Below are positions 38,201 through 48,645 of a stretch of DNA of 64,000 nt, piece by piece (position 1 is the first letter of the stretch; each line of letters starts with the position of its first letter). Both the position numbers and the translations under genes were made by a program. The DNA lies in contig NC_091934.1 in NCBI RefSeq assembly GCF_041260155.1, positions 40,487,194-40,551,193 on the forward strand, written 5' to 3'. The notes under the pieces were generated by a model. That model saw nothing but the letters and a program-made list of their open reading frames with translations. It was not told where the DNA came from and made no database searches. This stretch comes from Ptychodera flava. Lineage: Eukaryota > Hemichordata > Enteropneusta > Ptychoderidae.

Positions 38201-40431
38201 CAAAGACACTTTATTCATTCTCATCAATGTTCTTATTGTTATTTCAGTATGAATACACATTCTTGATGTACATGAATCCAGACTGGCAGGCCAACAATTA
38301 CGGAGAAACAGCGTACTTCAACAGAATTGAGAGTCATCCGCTGTACAAGAAACTCGGCGAAGGAAATGAACAGTTTGAACCTTTCTGTGCTGTCAAACCC
38401 AAATATGGAAGAGTTGCCATATTTAGAGGTAATGACCCTTTACCTTTTACACTAAATCTGCATATCAGCACAAGTCAGGCTTTTTTTATCAAAATTATTA
38501 AATTTATCTCGCAACATTTGAATAATTACATACAGGAAAGAGAATAAGAGACTGTTTGGTTTTATGTCTGTGTGTTCTCAAGAAAAATTATGAATCAAAG
38601 CTACATGTAAAACACAGATACATTATATTACAAATTAATACATTTTATCACAAATTAATACATTTTATCACAAAGTAATACATTTTAATGTGATTGCAGT
38701 CTCTAGATTTTAAAAGTAGAATAATGTAGATATGTTAATATTTTTTTTTCATTTCGTATGATTTTATAATAAGATACTTTGTCCTTTGATATCACCATGT
38801 ATTACAATTACAGATATGATGTATTCCATACAAAGTCAGCAATTTCATTTTGCCACTCACCACAGGTATCATTCCACACTCGGCAAGACCACCAAGCAGT
38901 GCTGTACCCAATGCTAGGTATACATTTGCCGTCAAAGTTGGGGAGACTGAGAGAATTGCCAAGGCCAAGGCTCTCAGAGAGGTGAGTTCTTCAACCTGCA
39001 ACATCTACTTCCAACAGAATCTGAAACTTAATCTGATCAAGAAGTGGTGTCTATTGAAGAGTAGCAATAATTTTCACAAAAAAGCACACACCCGTACATA
39101 ATCCAGTGACAATCTATCACTCAACAAGTGAAGTTTCGTAGTGCATCTGAGATTCCTACAAAAATTATTTTACTGAACATCCTGATGGACTTACCGTATA
39201 TGTCCCACCCATCCCTGTATTGAATTCCATTGATCCTTCATACCTCATTCTAACCTTTTATTCATTTCTTATCAACACTTCACCCTCCCTCCCTCCCCTC
39301 TTATCACCCCTCTTTACTGTCTATCTCTTCATCTTTGCTCCTCAGTCACCAGGGTTTAATTTCACAATTTTGTTGTGTGAGATATTTTCACTTGAATTTA
39401 AATTCACAGGTTTTACAAGTAAGACAATAGAATGTTAACATTTACACCAGGATTTCACATAGCGTATTTCATCTGTCAGCAAAGTAGTTGAAATAATCCG
39501 GATAAATTAATGCGTTAACAGTAGTTTAGAGGACCAACTGGAATAGGTCAGAGAATTTTATGATTTGCCTTTATACTAATCGCAAGGATTACCAAACTGA
39601 CTTGCCCCTTAACCATAGCCTCCCCTCTCCCTCCCCGGTCTCCCTCCCCCTCACACTTTCACCTCTTCTGTTTCTATCTGTTTGTAAGTGCACACCGCTA
39701 TACAGGATGTAGAGTCAAGAGAATATTTAATATGCAACAGAAAAAGGAGCAAAGCAAATGAACAAATCACAGGGAATTAAACTAGCAATAATAACCTTAC
39801 TACCAAAAAGTGCAATGCCGAAAAAGAGTCTGGATGGCCCAGAATGTATGAACCTGGACAAGGGGCCTGAAACCAGGCTTGGTGACGTCAAGTGTCATGT
39901 GCAATAGAAAGATGGGTAAATAGATAACGCATACCAAGATGTCTATGTCAGTATTGTGTAAGTGGCTTAGGGACAGCTACGTCCTGCAAGGGGCCTAGCT
40001 CTGTGGACTTACAAACTAGATTTGTGTGCTCTCACAAATCTTTATTTATCATCATCTTTCCATGATTTCTTTCTCCTGGCATTTGAACTTCCAAGATCTC
40101 AACACAGGATCAAATTCACTTGCTCCTAACCCCTCCCTCCTCCTCTCACCCACTAACCATACACCACTATGTCTCCCATCCTTACTGGATATCACTGACA
40201 TCTTTCCGTGATTTCTCTCTCCAGGCATTTGAACTTCCAGAGATCTCAGAGGAGGAACAAGCATTAGTAGATGAACTCATTGAATACAAACATGCCGTTC
40301 ACTCACCAGGAAAACCGGACAGCTGGCTTGATGAGAAATTAAACCAGCAGCTTGACAAGAAAGAAAGATTTTATATTGAACAAAGAGAAAAAGCCGCCAA
40401 ACATTTGCTTCAGAATATAGGAGAGCATTAG
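31519..40431 (+). CDS. Tandem-fold 2OG/Fe(II) oxygenase-like protein, copy 1
   Basis: Seven exons (31519-32223, 33946-34073, 34962-35115, 36529-36687, 38248-38428, 38866-38981, 40225-40431) with GT/AG borders and matching phases give 1650 nt, 549 residues. Signal peptide at 1-26 (cleavage after VSA), so ER lumen or secreted. Two related double-stranded beta-helix regions follow. The C-terminal one (about 278-470) has H375-x-D377 (IHED), distal H447 and R460 (ARYTFAVKV), the usual iron and 2-oxoglutarate ligands; hydroxylation of a lumenal substrate is inferred. The N-terminal one (about 40-220) shares the layout (DYGHLSLY, GRIVFWKG, H199, PPS) but has E141-x-R143 and G212 at the ligand positions, so it is probably inactive. 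The tail (482-549) is charged and helical without KDEL. Superfamily placement is firm; subfamily and substrate unknown. A TTG three codons before the ATG is not taken as start. Confidence 0.85.
32224..33945 (+). other. Intron 1 of oxygenase copy 1
   Basis: 1.7 kb, AT-rich, alignable with intron 1 of copy 2 except for the 1.7-kb transposon present only there. Confidence 0.8.
33946..34073 (+). CDS. Oxygenase copy 1, exon 2: linker
   Basis: 128 nt after CTTTACCTTAG, encoding NALEEKQKLERVNKDSFPNV to DANG. The donor is AT|GTAGGT; phase 2 rebuilds a methionine with exon 3. Confidence 0.83.
34962..35115 (+). CDS. Oxygenase copy 1, exon 3: start of catalytic fold
   Basis: 154 nt after CTTAATTGCAG. 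Encodes IVAIYDDLFTKEQLDVLHAY to WIKAFS; donor TCA|GTAGGT. Confidence 0.84.
35507..35945. other. GC-richer insert in intron 3, copy 1 only
   Basis: About 440 bp with no counterpart at the equivalent point of copy 2 (about 61,018). On the minus strand, ATGGCGGCGTTTATTGT runs straight into GTAAGTG, resembling a first coding exon with donor. The origin is unknown; it could be a captured promoter fragment. Confidence 0.4.
36529..36687 (+). CDS. Oxygenase copy 1, exon 4: carries the HxD motif
   Basis: 159 nt after CTCTTTGCAG, ending GAA|GTAAGT. Encodes GWYPYDVSLNVIRAGDHTRI and IHEDCEAFE, with iron ligands H375 and D377. Confidence 0.87.
36688..38247 (+). other. Intron 4 of copy 1 with two inverted repeats
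   Basis: 36,965-37,160 is the inverse complement of the 7,740 repeat. 37,470-37,760 is an inverted copy of the interspersed repeat seen at 2,985, 12,480, 23,190 and 24,860 (ATTTAAAATTCAAAATGG). Confidence 0.65.
38248..38428 (+). CDS. Oxygenase copy 1, exon 5: core strands
   Basis: 181 nt after TTATTTCAG. Encodes YEYTFLMYMNPDWQANNYGE, TAYFN and KPKYGRVAIFRG; donor AGAG|GTAATG in phase 1. Confidence 0.86.
38866..38981 (+). CDS. Oxygenase copy 1, exon 6: distal His and Arg
   Basis: 116 nt after ACTCACCACAG. Encodes IIPHSARPPSSAVPNARYTF, with H447 (third iron ligand) and R460 (likely 2-oxoglutarate carboxylate partner). Donor GAG|GTGAGT. Confidence 0.87.
40046..40110 (+). pseudogene. Decayed duplicate of the exon 7 start
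   Basis: CATGATTTCTTTCTCCTGG then CATTTGAACTTCCAAGATCT repeats, 146 bp upstream, the acceptor and first codons of exon 7. The acceptor AG has become GG, and a deletion shifts the frame (CCAAGATC versus CCAGAGATC). Confidence 0.6.
40225..40431 (+). CDS. Oxygenase copy 1, exon 7: charged C-terminal tail
   Basis: 207 nt after TTCTCTCTCCAG. Encodes AFELPEISEEEQALVDELIE, a lysine/glutamate-rich helical region and the end LLQNIGEH, with TAG at 40429. Confidence 0.84.
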   Translation, partial: AFELPEISEEEQALVDELIEYKHAVHSPGKPDSWLDEKLNQQLDKKERFYIEQREKAAKHLLQNIGEH

Positions 40432-40476
40432 TAAATGTGATTGTTTTCATCAATCATTAGAGATATAGCAATTTTA

Positions 40477-40482
40477 AATAAA
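40477..40482 (+). terminator. Poly(A) signal of oxygenase copy 1
   Basis: AATAAA 46 bp past the stop codon. Confidence 0.6.
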
Positions 40483-41054
40483 AATGAAAATTCATTGGTA
40501 CAATGAAATTACAATGATTGCAATATACTGACTTTGCTATAAAAAATTCATATGATGAGTTTTAATTAGCTTGTCATTTGAATTTAACATTACTGCTCAA
40601 TTTGCAGTTTTTACCATAAGATAAGTTAACCTACCCTCCCCATTTACATGTGTAGATGTCCTACTTTGTAATAGTAAACAATAGAATTAGACTAAACCAT
40701 TACAGTGTGAGGAGTGAAGTAACAAATCAGTCAACAAAAATGGATGGCACAGTTGAATGTTGTAGAATTTTAAATTAAACTTGCTACATGCCAACGAAAA
40801 TACCAGGATGTTGCAGGTCACAGAGGGGTCATGCAAGTATAGCCAGTTACAAGCTTCAGAGAACTCATTGCACATCATGCAGTGATTATATTTTTCAAAA
40901 AAGGTTTATAATAATGTCCAAAAATTTTCTGTATGTTTCAGGAAGCACTACAAGAGATGGTTAGTAAATAGCTTTCATTTTTAATGAGCTGTACTGTTGA
41001 CCAAAATAACATTCAAGATGTTGTATTTTAACTTTCTAGAGCAAGAGATTAACA

Positions 41055-41060
41055 TTTATT
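41055..41060 (-). terminator. Poly(A) signal of the minus-strand gene at 41-47.7 kb
   Basis: TTTATT (AATAAA on the minus strand) about 230 bp beyond the stop at 41,287. The two genes would converge with about 550 bp between their ends. Confidence 0.35.
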
Positions 41061-41286
41061 TTGCGTGAGGCAAGGTAGTTTGACCCAAATACTTGTAAAA
41101 ATTTAACAAATTTAGAATATTTTAATAGATTACAAGAGATTACACAGAGATGAAAGAAGAGAAGTCTTAAGGATATGAGAATTCATGCTTTACAAATGTG
41201 AAATGTGTAAATATAAGATGTCTATTTTCTTCTCAATGAAAGAGAATTTTCTTTATGACAAACTGGTGTATGTATTTGCCTGTTGA

Positions 41287-41516
41287 TTAGCATACTATGC
41301 TAACTACAGTTCCTTCAATGTTTTGAAGAAAGCTGGTCCTTGAATCATGCACAGTCACCTTTTGAAAGGAGCATTCCTTAGTTGCTGAGTGACTGCATTC
41401 CATGTGCAAACAATGCCTTACCTGTTGAAAAGGTGGTTCAATAGTGCCATTCATACACAGGCCATTAAAACGCCTCTGAAACGGCACTGGTCCAATACTG
41501 TCTTTAAAAGTTACGT
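41287..41516 (-). CDS. Terminal exon of the unrecognised minus-strand gene
   Basis: Begins in phase 1 after TTTAAG and runs 76 codons to TAA. A consensus donor (CAACAG|GTAAGG) lies inside at 41,421, so it could instead be an internal exon. Confidence 0.4.
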
Positions 41517-44500
41517 CTTAAACGCCCTCACTCGACAGGTATTTGTAACATATATCAAACAACAACCAACATTCAATTCAATTCCTTTCGTAATGGCTAC
41601 CGAATGAACAGAGCACTACATCTCGTGGCAATAATTGATCTGATGGTGAGATCAGTCTGCTTATCTCAGTCTGGGCGGACGAAAGTAAACAGAGAATGCT
41701 GAATGGAACCTGTAGAGACAGCCTCGTTTACAAAAAAAAAATGCCAAAAGTGCTCTACAAAAGGGTTTAACCAGATAGTTGATCAGTGCCACCGCAAGAT
41801 GAAGACACTGAAACAAATAAGTTGTTGACAGCAATAGGCAGAGCGACAGTACAACCATGGAGGTACCTCCATGGTACCACATTGTTCATGCCAGCCATGC
41901 ATCTTGTTACAATGCGGTATGCTTTATCATATCTTTTGAATTCGAGAGGGCGCATTAAGACGGCTTAAACACCAAAACGAAGACTTAATTTTGCGCGTGC
42001 GGACACAAGCGGACTCAAACTATTAATCCCAAATCACAAACAGTGTCACAGGAACGTTTCAAATTTTTTCCTGTCTGAACGTAGTAAATATGAGCCGTAT
42101 TACAATGCAAAGTTAATCTGGGGATTTAGGAATGGAATGAAAGGGTTTGACCATTTGCAGTCCAACATTCTTCAGGTGTACCAAAGGACCAACTAGCACT
42201 TATATAGACTACAGATATTATCGCAGCCCAGCATTGAGTCAGACAAGAATGACCATGGTCGACTCTTGCCCGGGCTTGGTCTTTCATTCAAAAAACGCTA
42301 AAATTTAGTTGGCGTTCATACACATACTAGAGAACAGCTGTGCCCGGGCAAGGTTCGAACTTTCTTTTATAATACAAGCACACACTTTGGTGCCCCACGA
42401 AATAAAAAAAAATAATAAACGTATTTCTATACAGTTTTTTGTATTAATTTTCTTTTTTGAAGCAGCTGCAATTTTTTTTTTCAGTAATTAATAACATTGT
42501 GCCCAACTCTTAAGGAAATGAAATATCAGAAGCAAATACATAACTCTTCATTTTCAAATTCTTAAAAACTGCAGGTCAAATGACCTTCATATTTGCACAA
42601 TCTATATCTAGTTAAATTTGATTACTTTACTACTTATGTAGTACATCACAATTAAAATGAATGAAAGTAATAATATCAGAGCTAGTGAAACAACATCTTT
42701 ATCAGCAAAAATAAATTCTGGTGTATTAATGTTGGTATTGGTAGTAGTAGTAGTAGTAGTAGTAGTAGTAAAAGTAATGGTAGTGGTAGTGGTAGTTGTG
42801 GTGGTTGTGGTGGTAGCAGAAACAACATTAACAATAATAATAATACTAACAACAACTACAACGGTGATGGGATGAAGGCAGTAAATGATTGGCTGTGAAT
42901 TCTTGCTATATCCAGGGTAAGTATGCAAGGTTTTATTTTTGAAAAATGTAACACTACATTCTATATGTATTACAGTGAGTTTTCAAATCCGTTTTCTGCA
43001 TATGGCACCAAAGTTTCCAACCTAAACTGATATTTTCTACATTCCTGAAGTGCAGAAAATTAAGAAAAACTAGAAAAATGCATCATATATGAGCAAAATC
43101 TATTCAGGCATTTTTTGTATATATTTGTAAGGATATGGAAAAATATTGTCATGAACAATGGAAAATAGTGATTGGGAATAAAAATTTATCCCAGCACAAA
43201 ATGAACAATTTGTAATAGGCTCAAAAGGAACGTACTTAACTTAAAACTTTCATCTGCCTTAAGTTTTTCAAGACTACGTGTTAGGTTTTTTGACCAGATA
43301 AAAATATTAAACATTGAAATAGCTTTAAATGCTGGATGGCTTACTTGTATCTTTTGTCTACATAAAAAATATAACAGCAATGAGGCATGTGCTAAAATGG
43401 TACTTTTTAGAAAAAAATACTATGTCAATGAATGAATGAAAGGAATAATAATTGATGAACGAATGAGTAAATGAGTGAATAAATGGATGAATGTCAAAAC
43501 TAGCTAAAATGCCAGAACAGCAATCAGAGGAAATAGATTAACAGGTTTTTAATATCCTGAAAGAGCTTGGACCTGGTCTTTGTTCAATTTCGTCACTGGG
43601 TTTTTCCTGTGGACTGCTGGCACAGTTATTGACTTGATGTATCACTTTAAAGAATTTTGAAATGAATACTTTGTAAATCAATGTGCTCTTTTTTATTCTG
43701 AGAAAAATGCTGAATAGGAGACAATATCAGGGGTTGTTTGTATCCCTGTCTGTCCACTAGATTTCCTGGTTTGGCATCTACAATGAATACTAGTATTTTA
43801 ATGTAGTAAAGAAAATTACATATTCAATGGCTGGTCAAGGAAATTACCAATTCTTTGAATGGCAAACTCCATAAAGTGTTTGAAATCGATCTACTGTATA
43901 TTTCTCTGGAATCTTTTTTAAATTCATAAACACATCATAAAAAAGCAATGACCTAACTCCAATTTATGATAATTATCATAATTTATGGAATACCATACGA
44001 ATGTCTAAAACACAAATAAAATTGTGATAAAAGCATTCATAAACACGATACAATAGACATTAAATCTCAGGGGTGAGCAAATCAATTTTGATTCTGATGG
44101 TCCAAGGCCAAGTATCAAAATTAATCCAGTAATCCTGCAACTTTTTCAGGTGGTCCTGCTTTCATTCCCAATCATTGTTTCATTATTTTATCCATAGTCC
44201 ACTGGTACATCTGACCACTGACATAAAAACAAGTGAGATCGTGGGAAAAAAATTGTTGGTCCAGGACATAAGACCACTGGCTGTGCTCATCCCTTAATCT
44301 ACTAGTTGTCTTCAAAATATTTTCTCATTAAAACCATGTGATTAAAATTTTCAAAAACAAGCTTTTACCATTTCCAGTTTGTTCTTCCGCACAACTTTTC
44401 TTCAAGGGCCAAGTACATTCTGCATAAGAATAAAAATTATTGTAAATGAGAGTATACATACATATTAAATATAAAGATTTATGAAGAACAAAGTTTTCTA

Positions 44501-47500
44501 CTGTTGTGTTAAGGGACATTTATAGCTGTAACTTTGGCATTTCTGACAATTTTTTCAGTATTTTTTTTGTGTGTGTGTCAACCATGGTTTCATGTCCTAC
44601 TCAACACAGCATGCAAGAATACAAATATTCTGCTTTGCAACCAGTGTGCGAAATTAAGAGAAAATAGCTTCAGGTCATAAGGGCCTGCACCAAGCCAAAG
44701 CTTCAGGTCCTTACAGAAAACTGCCGGTCCTCAATAAATGCAGTTGTTAACGACCATTAAAGTAAACACTCTCTCGACTAATACTATGCTTTTGAATGTT
44801 GTAATATTTAATTTTTCATATCCTTTTTTCAATACAAAATGACTATTGTTCACATAGATTGCAGAATAGTGTAAGTGAATGCATCATTCAGCTACATGAT
44901 ATGGAATCTGAAAAAGATCACAGCCCTCATCTTCCTCACTGCCATGCGCACACATTTATCAATGTTTTCCACCACGGGGGGGGGGGGCTATGGGACTAAC
45001 AAGAGAATTTGACTTTTTTATTTCTAGCCATGTCAAATCCCCCACATTCGGACCATAACATGATGTCAAACACCCAGGGGCCGGCGAATACAGGCTCATG
45101 CACTGACTACGTGTGGGTGATGAAAGTGAGACAGTTTGTCTCTCATGACAGTCTATGGGAGATGATGTTCTCTAAATGGCTGTGTAAAATTGTACACTAC
45201 ACCAGGGCATGTGATATTGTGATTTGAATATGGTTGGCGAGCTGAAAATCGTGAGTGGTAGAGAAGTGAGTGAATACCTTAGTACCCTGAAAACGGTCAT
45301 GAGTAAGGGGAGTGTGTGAATAATTTTTTTTTATGCAAACATTGATCACTACGTCTTTTTTAATTGTAAAGCAGAAGGAAGAAAATACTTGGTATGTATT
45401 TTGATATGACGTATGGCTTACTTTCAAAATTTTTCAAAAAATAAATTTGCTTAAATGTGGCCTCTGTTGCATTCATGAAGAAACAGGTGAAGTTATACTT
45501 TTAATTAAAAGGACAAGTATCGTAACTTTTTTCTCGATTATAGAAATTGCAGACAACATGAATGGCACACGTCGCCACTCGCGGAAATGAATGCATATTT
45601 TCTGATTGAAAAGTTTGACTGAGCGATTGCTGGGTCTCATCGCCTTTTAAAATGATTCTTAAAAGTTTGACAGACACTCTATACTGCTGGAAATGATCGC
45701 GACACGATCAGTTAATGATACCGTAAAATCTTAAAAGACGTAATTTTTTGCGATATTTAGGCGTACAGCCCAGGATGACGGTGAGTTTTGCATGCCTGTC
45801 GTAAACGGTATACATGGAAACATTTGAAGCCCTACTCTCGGCTTCTGAGAGTATACACGACGGATCGTGCAACTCGACAAAACTGTTATGATAAGGCCGC
45901 TATGTTTTATAAAATGTACACTTGTTATCACGTCGATATATATAGTGCTAACAGTCGCGGTTTTGTGAACTTTGGTTGAAGACCAAAGAGCAAGCAAGAT
46001 GTACTAGTGGTCCAGAAACAAACGTAGCGAAACGTGAACTTGACTGTCGACTGCAGGTAGCACTATTGGGCTGTCGTGTAACATCTTATCCTTGTATTGG
46101 GCGTAGTTCAAAACCATGGAGGTAAAAAAATACCTCCATGTTCAAAACCAAATATGTTTAGGCAACAGCACTGTACTCGTAAGAGGTTTTTGTCTCAAAC
46201 TCTTCTATGAACCGTTTATGTTTTGAACGCGTCTACCAGGACACGAAGTGCGATCAATATCCCCTGTTGCCCCGCACTCCCACGGTGGAAAACATTGATA
46301 GGTGCATGACATTTAAGTCTGAATCAATATGATTCAAATTAGTCATTATCTGGATCTGTTACAGGTCTTGACGGAGAAATTTTCATCATCTATTCCAAAT
46401 TCCAGTCGGTCATAAGGACCGACATGTTGCTAAAAACTTTCGACCCGACGAGAAATCTGTCGGTCTCGGACCGTCGGACCGACGTTAATTTCGCACACTG
46501 TTTGCAACATACTCTATATGTGTAGAATCATATTGTTTTTTTTAACAAATGAATTCTAGTCCGAATTTGCATTCAATCAACAATGCTGACTGTAAAAATT
46601 CTCAGCTATGTTGATAAGATTAATTCTGAAGATTATACCAAGCTGACGAAAGCAGAACAAGAACCTACCATTTGTAACACAAAACAAAAATACAGAAAAA
46701 CAGCCAACACTCACAGCGATTGTTTGAGAATGAATTTATCAGTGAGTACATGGTATTTCAAGCTATGTGGCGATGTGAAATTAACTGTGAACATACTCAA
46801 AAAAATCACAAATTATGCAAATCATCACCAATAAAACCAGTTATATCTACTTTTCAGTTCTAGCAATTTTCCGTGTGCAACTGTGTACCAACTTTCATTT
46901 TAAATTTATCTTCTTGAGATATCAGACCAAGAGACAGAAGGGTGAATTTCAAGACAAAAAAAACTCATGTTACTAGGGTATATTGAATGCAATACCTATG
47001 AACAGAAATAATTGTTCCACTCAACCATCTTCACAAGAATTCTATATTTTTTTAAATATAGGCGATACGGATGAAAACACAACATTTACCTGACACAATC
47101 TGCTCATCGGGATGCAAATTGTTGACATCTTCTTCTTTAAAAACCAGCTGGTGCATCATCAATCCCTATTTAAATTTTGAAAAAAAAAGAAAAGAAAAGA
47201 AAATTAATGTTAATGATAAAATCCCGTACAACGTTAATGTTTACAAAAAGTATATATAAACTGTATTCAATTGGTACATCCTTGAAATTATGAAGCATAG
47301 AAAACTTAACAATGGTTTGTGGCTGTGACTTCCATAGTTATAAGGATTATTCGAATGATTACTAATTTTAGAAAATACAAATATATTTTTATTATGTAAC
47401 CGATGTTAGCCCCAAGGAATTGTTCGATAATTTATAATACAGAACAATATATTTTTTTTTTATTTGTTTATTTATTTAAGCCACATTGCCCCCTCCAGTT

Positions 47501-47662
47501 AGGCATGTTTGGTCTGCAAAAGTGAAACTATTGTCATTTCTCTGAAATAACATCCTTAATTTTGACATTTGCGTAGAGTCGTTTAGTACATAGATTTGAG
47601 CAAGGCGTTAGTGTACGTTATAAAAACTCTCCTTCCTGTACTGAGTTCAGAGTCGTCGCCAT
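41287..47662 (-). CDS. Unrecognised multi-exon gene between the duplicated genes
   Basis: Blocks with splice borders on the minus strand: 47642-47662 (MATTLNS, ATG in CGATGG context), 47090-47165, 44369-44419, 43236-43357 and 41287-41516. Phases match between 47,642 and 47,090 (0), 47,090 and 44,369 (1), and 43,236 and 41,287 (1; LN then VTFKDSIGP). Between 44,369 and 43,357 the phases do not match, so at least one exon is missing from this model. Sequence samples: MMHQLVFKEEDVNNLHPDEQ, CTWPLKKSCAEEQTGN, HPAFKAISMFNIFIWSKNLT, GPVPFQRRFNGLCMNGT. No membrane segment or signal peptide. I do not recognise the family. A hAT-like element sits in the intron between 47,090 and 44,419. The gene exists with fair likelihood; its exact structure is tentative. 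Confidence 0.45.
41856..41873. repeat. 18-bp perfect palindrome CATGGAGGTA/TACCTCCATG
   Basis: CATGGAGGTACCTCCATG flanked by GTACAAC (41849-41855) and GTACCAC (41874-41880), a 6/7 direct repeat. One of three such insertions in 10.6 kb. Confidence 0.6.
42738..42836. repeat. (GTA)n/(GGT)n compound microsatellite
   Basis: GTA units followed by GGTAGT and GTGGTT units, then AATAATAAT. It creates valine-rich and threonine-rich spurious frames. Confidence 0.85.
43236..43357 (-). CDS. Exon of the unrecognised minus-strand gene
   Basis: Acceptor ATTTTTTATGTAG, donor TTAA|GTACGT, phase 2 in and 1 out. Encodes QKIQVSHPAFKAISMFNIFI then WSKNLTRSLEKLKADESFKL. Strongly coding-like. Confidence 0.5.
44369..44419 (-). 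CDS. 51-nt exon of the unrecognised minus-strand gene
   Basis: Between TTATTCTTATGCAG and ATG|GTAAAA. In the frame set by the upstream exon it encodes ECTWPLKKSCAEEQTGN. Confidence 0.4.
44642..46500. mobile_element. 1.86-kb hAT-like transposon, non-autonomous
   Basis: Terminal inverted repeats CAGTGTGCGAAATTAA and TTAATTTCGCACACTG, flanked by a perfect 8-bp duplication TTTGCAAC (44634-44641 and 46501-46508). GGTCC-type motifs cluster inside both ends, as hAT subterminal repeats do. No transposase-length frame is present. Confidence 0.85.
46115..46140. repeat. 26-bp palindromic insertion inside the hAT-like element
   Basis: CATGGAGGTA, six A residues, TACCTCCATG. Flanked by perfect 8-bp repeats TTCAAAAC (46107-46114 and 46141-46148). 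Confidence 0.65.
47090..47165 (-). CDS. Exon of the unrecognised minus-strand gene
   Basis: Follows a long pyrimidine tract (TTTTCTTTTCTTTTTTTTTC) and TAG; the donor is TCAG|GTAAAT. Encodes GLMMHQLVFKEEDVNNLHPD then EQIVS in phase 0 to 1. Confidence 0.5.
47642..47662 (-). CDS. Possible first coding exon (MATTLNS)
   Basis: ATG with A at -3 and G at +4, seven codons to TCA|GTACAG in phase 0. It lies just below the satellite array at 47,740 in a CG-richer patch. Confidence 0.3.
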
Positions 47663-47739
47663 CGTCTTGACCTTGTGAGGACACCGCGACATTGCACTTT
47701 TATATGAATCCGATATGTACGGCTACTAGACTATACAAC

Positions 47740-48645
47740 ATCGAAGTTAGATTGGCTTGGATAGATCTATAAGGTGGTGAAATCTCCGATATATGTCGGA
47801 TATTTACCCGCGATTTGACAAAATCTAGTATCGTCTGGTATCGAAGTTAGAGTCAGTCCTTGGAAGTCGGGTTTGACAAGACCTGTAAAGTGCTGAAATC
47901 TCCGATATATATCGGAAATTTACCCGCGATTTGATAAAATCTAGTATCGTCTGGTATCGAAGTTAGAGTCAGTCCTTGGAAGTCAGGTTTGACCTGAACT
48001 GTAAAGTGCTGAAATCTCCGATATATATCGGAAATTTACCCGCGATTTGACACAATCTAGTATCGTCTAGTATCGAAGTTAGAGTCAGTTCTTGGAAGTC
48101 GGGTTTGACAAGACCTGTAAAGTGGTGGAATCTCCGATATATATCTGATATTTACCCGCGATTTGACAAAATCTAGTATCGTCTGGTATCGAAGTTAGAG
48201 TCAGTTCTTGGAAGTCGGGTTTGACCTGAACTGTAAAGTGCTGAAATCTCCGATATATATCGGATATTTACCCGCGATTTGACACAATCTAGTATCGTCT
48301 AGTATCGAAGTTAGAGTCAGTCCTTGGAAGTCGGGTTTGACTAGACCCGTAAGGTGGTGAAATCTCTGATATAAGCTTATATCGGATATTTACCCGCTAT
48401 TTGACAAAATCTAGTATCGTCTAGTATCGAAGTTAGAGTCAGTTCTCGGGAGTCGGGTTTGACAAGACCTGTTAAGTGGTCAAATCTCCAATATATATTG
48501 GATATTTATCCGCGATTTGACAAAATTTTGTATCGTCTAGTAGGCCTATCGAGGTTAGAGTCAATCCTTGGAAGTCGGGTTTCACAAGACCCGTAGGTGG
48601 TTAAATCTCCGATATATATATCGGATATTTACCCACGATTTAACA
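47740..48645. repeat. 116-bp tandem array at the duplication boundary
   Basis: TCGAAGTTAG starts repeat units at 47741, 47841, 47957, 48073, 48189, 48305 and 48427, with a last unit at 48549 (116 bp, later 122 bp). Each full unit has a 16-bp perfect palindrome TCCGATATATATCGGA or a close variant. The array ends exactly where the right arm of the segmental duplication begins. Confidence 0.9.

Noticed and set aside
40943..40971. Possible eighth exon of oxygenase copy 1 (EALQEMVSK) after a good acceptor
   Set aside because: Exon 7 already ends in TAG, and joining from the GTAAAT inside that codon region recreates TAG, so it could only be untranslated.
42608..42928. Threonine-rich and valine-rich open frames
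   Set aside because: Created by the GTA/GGT microsatellite; no splice or motif support.
43740..43960. Minus-strand block IPEKYTVDRFQTLYGVCHSKNW as the missing exon of the 41-47.7 kb gene
   Set aside because: Coding-like, but joining its donor to the next exon gives TGA; kept out of the model.
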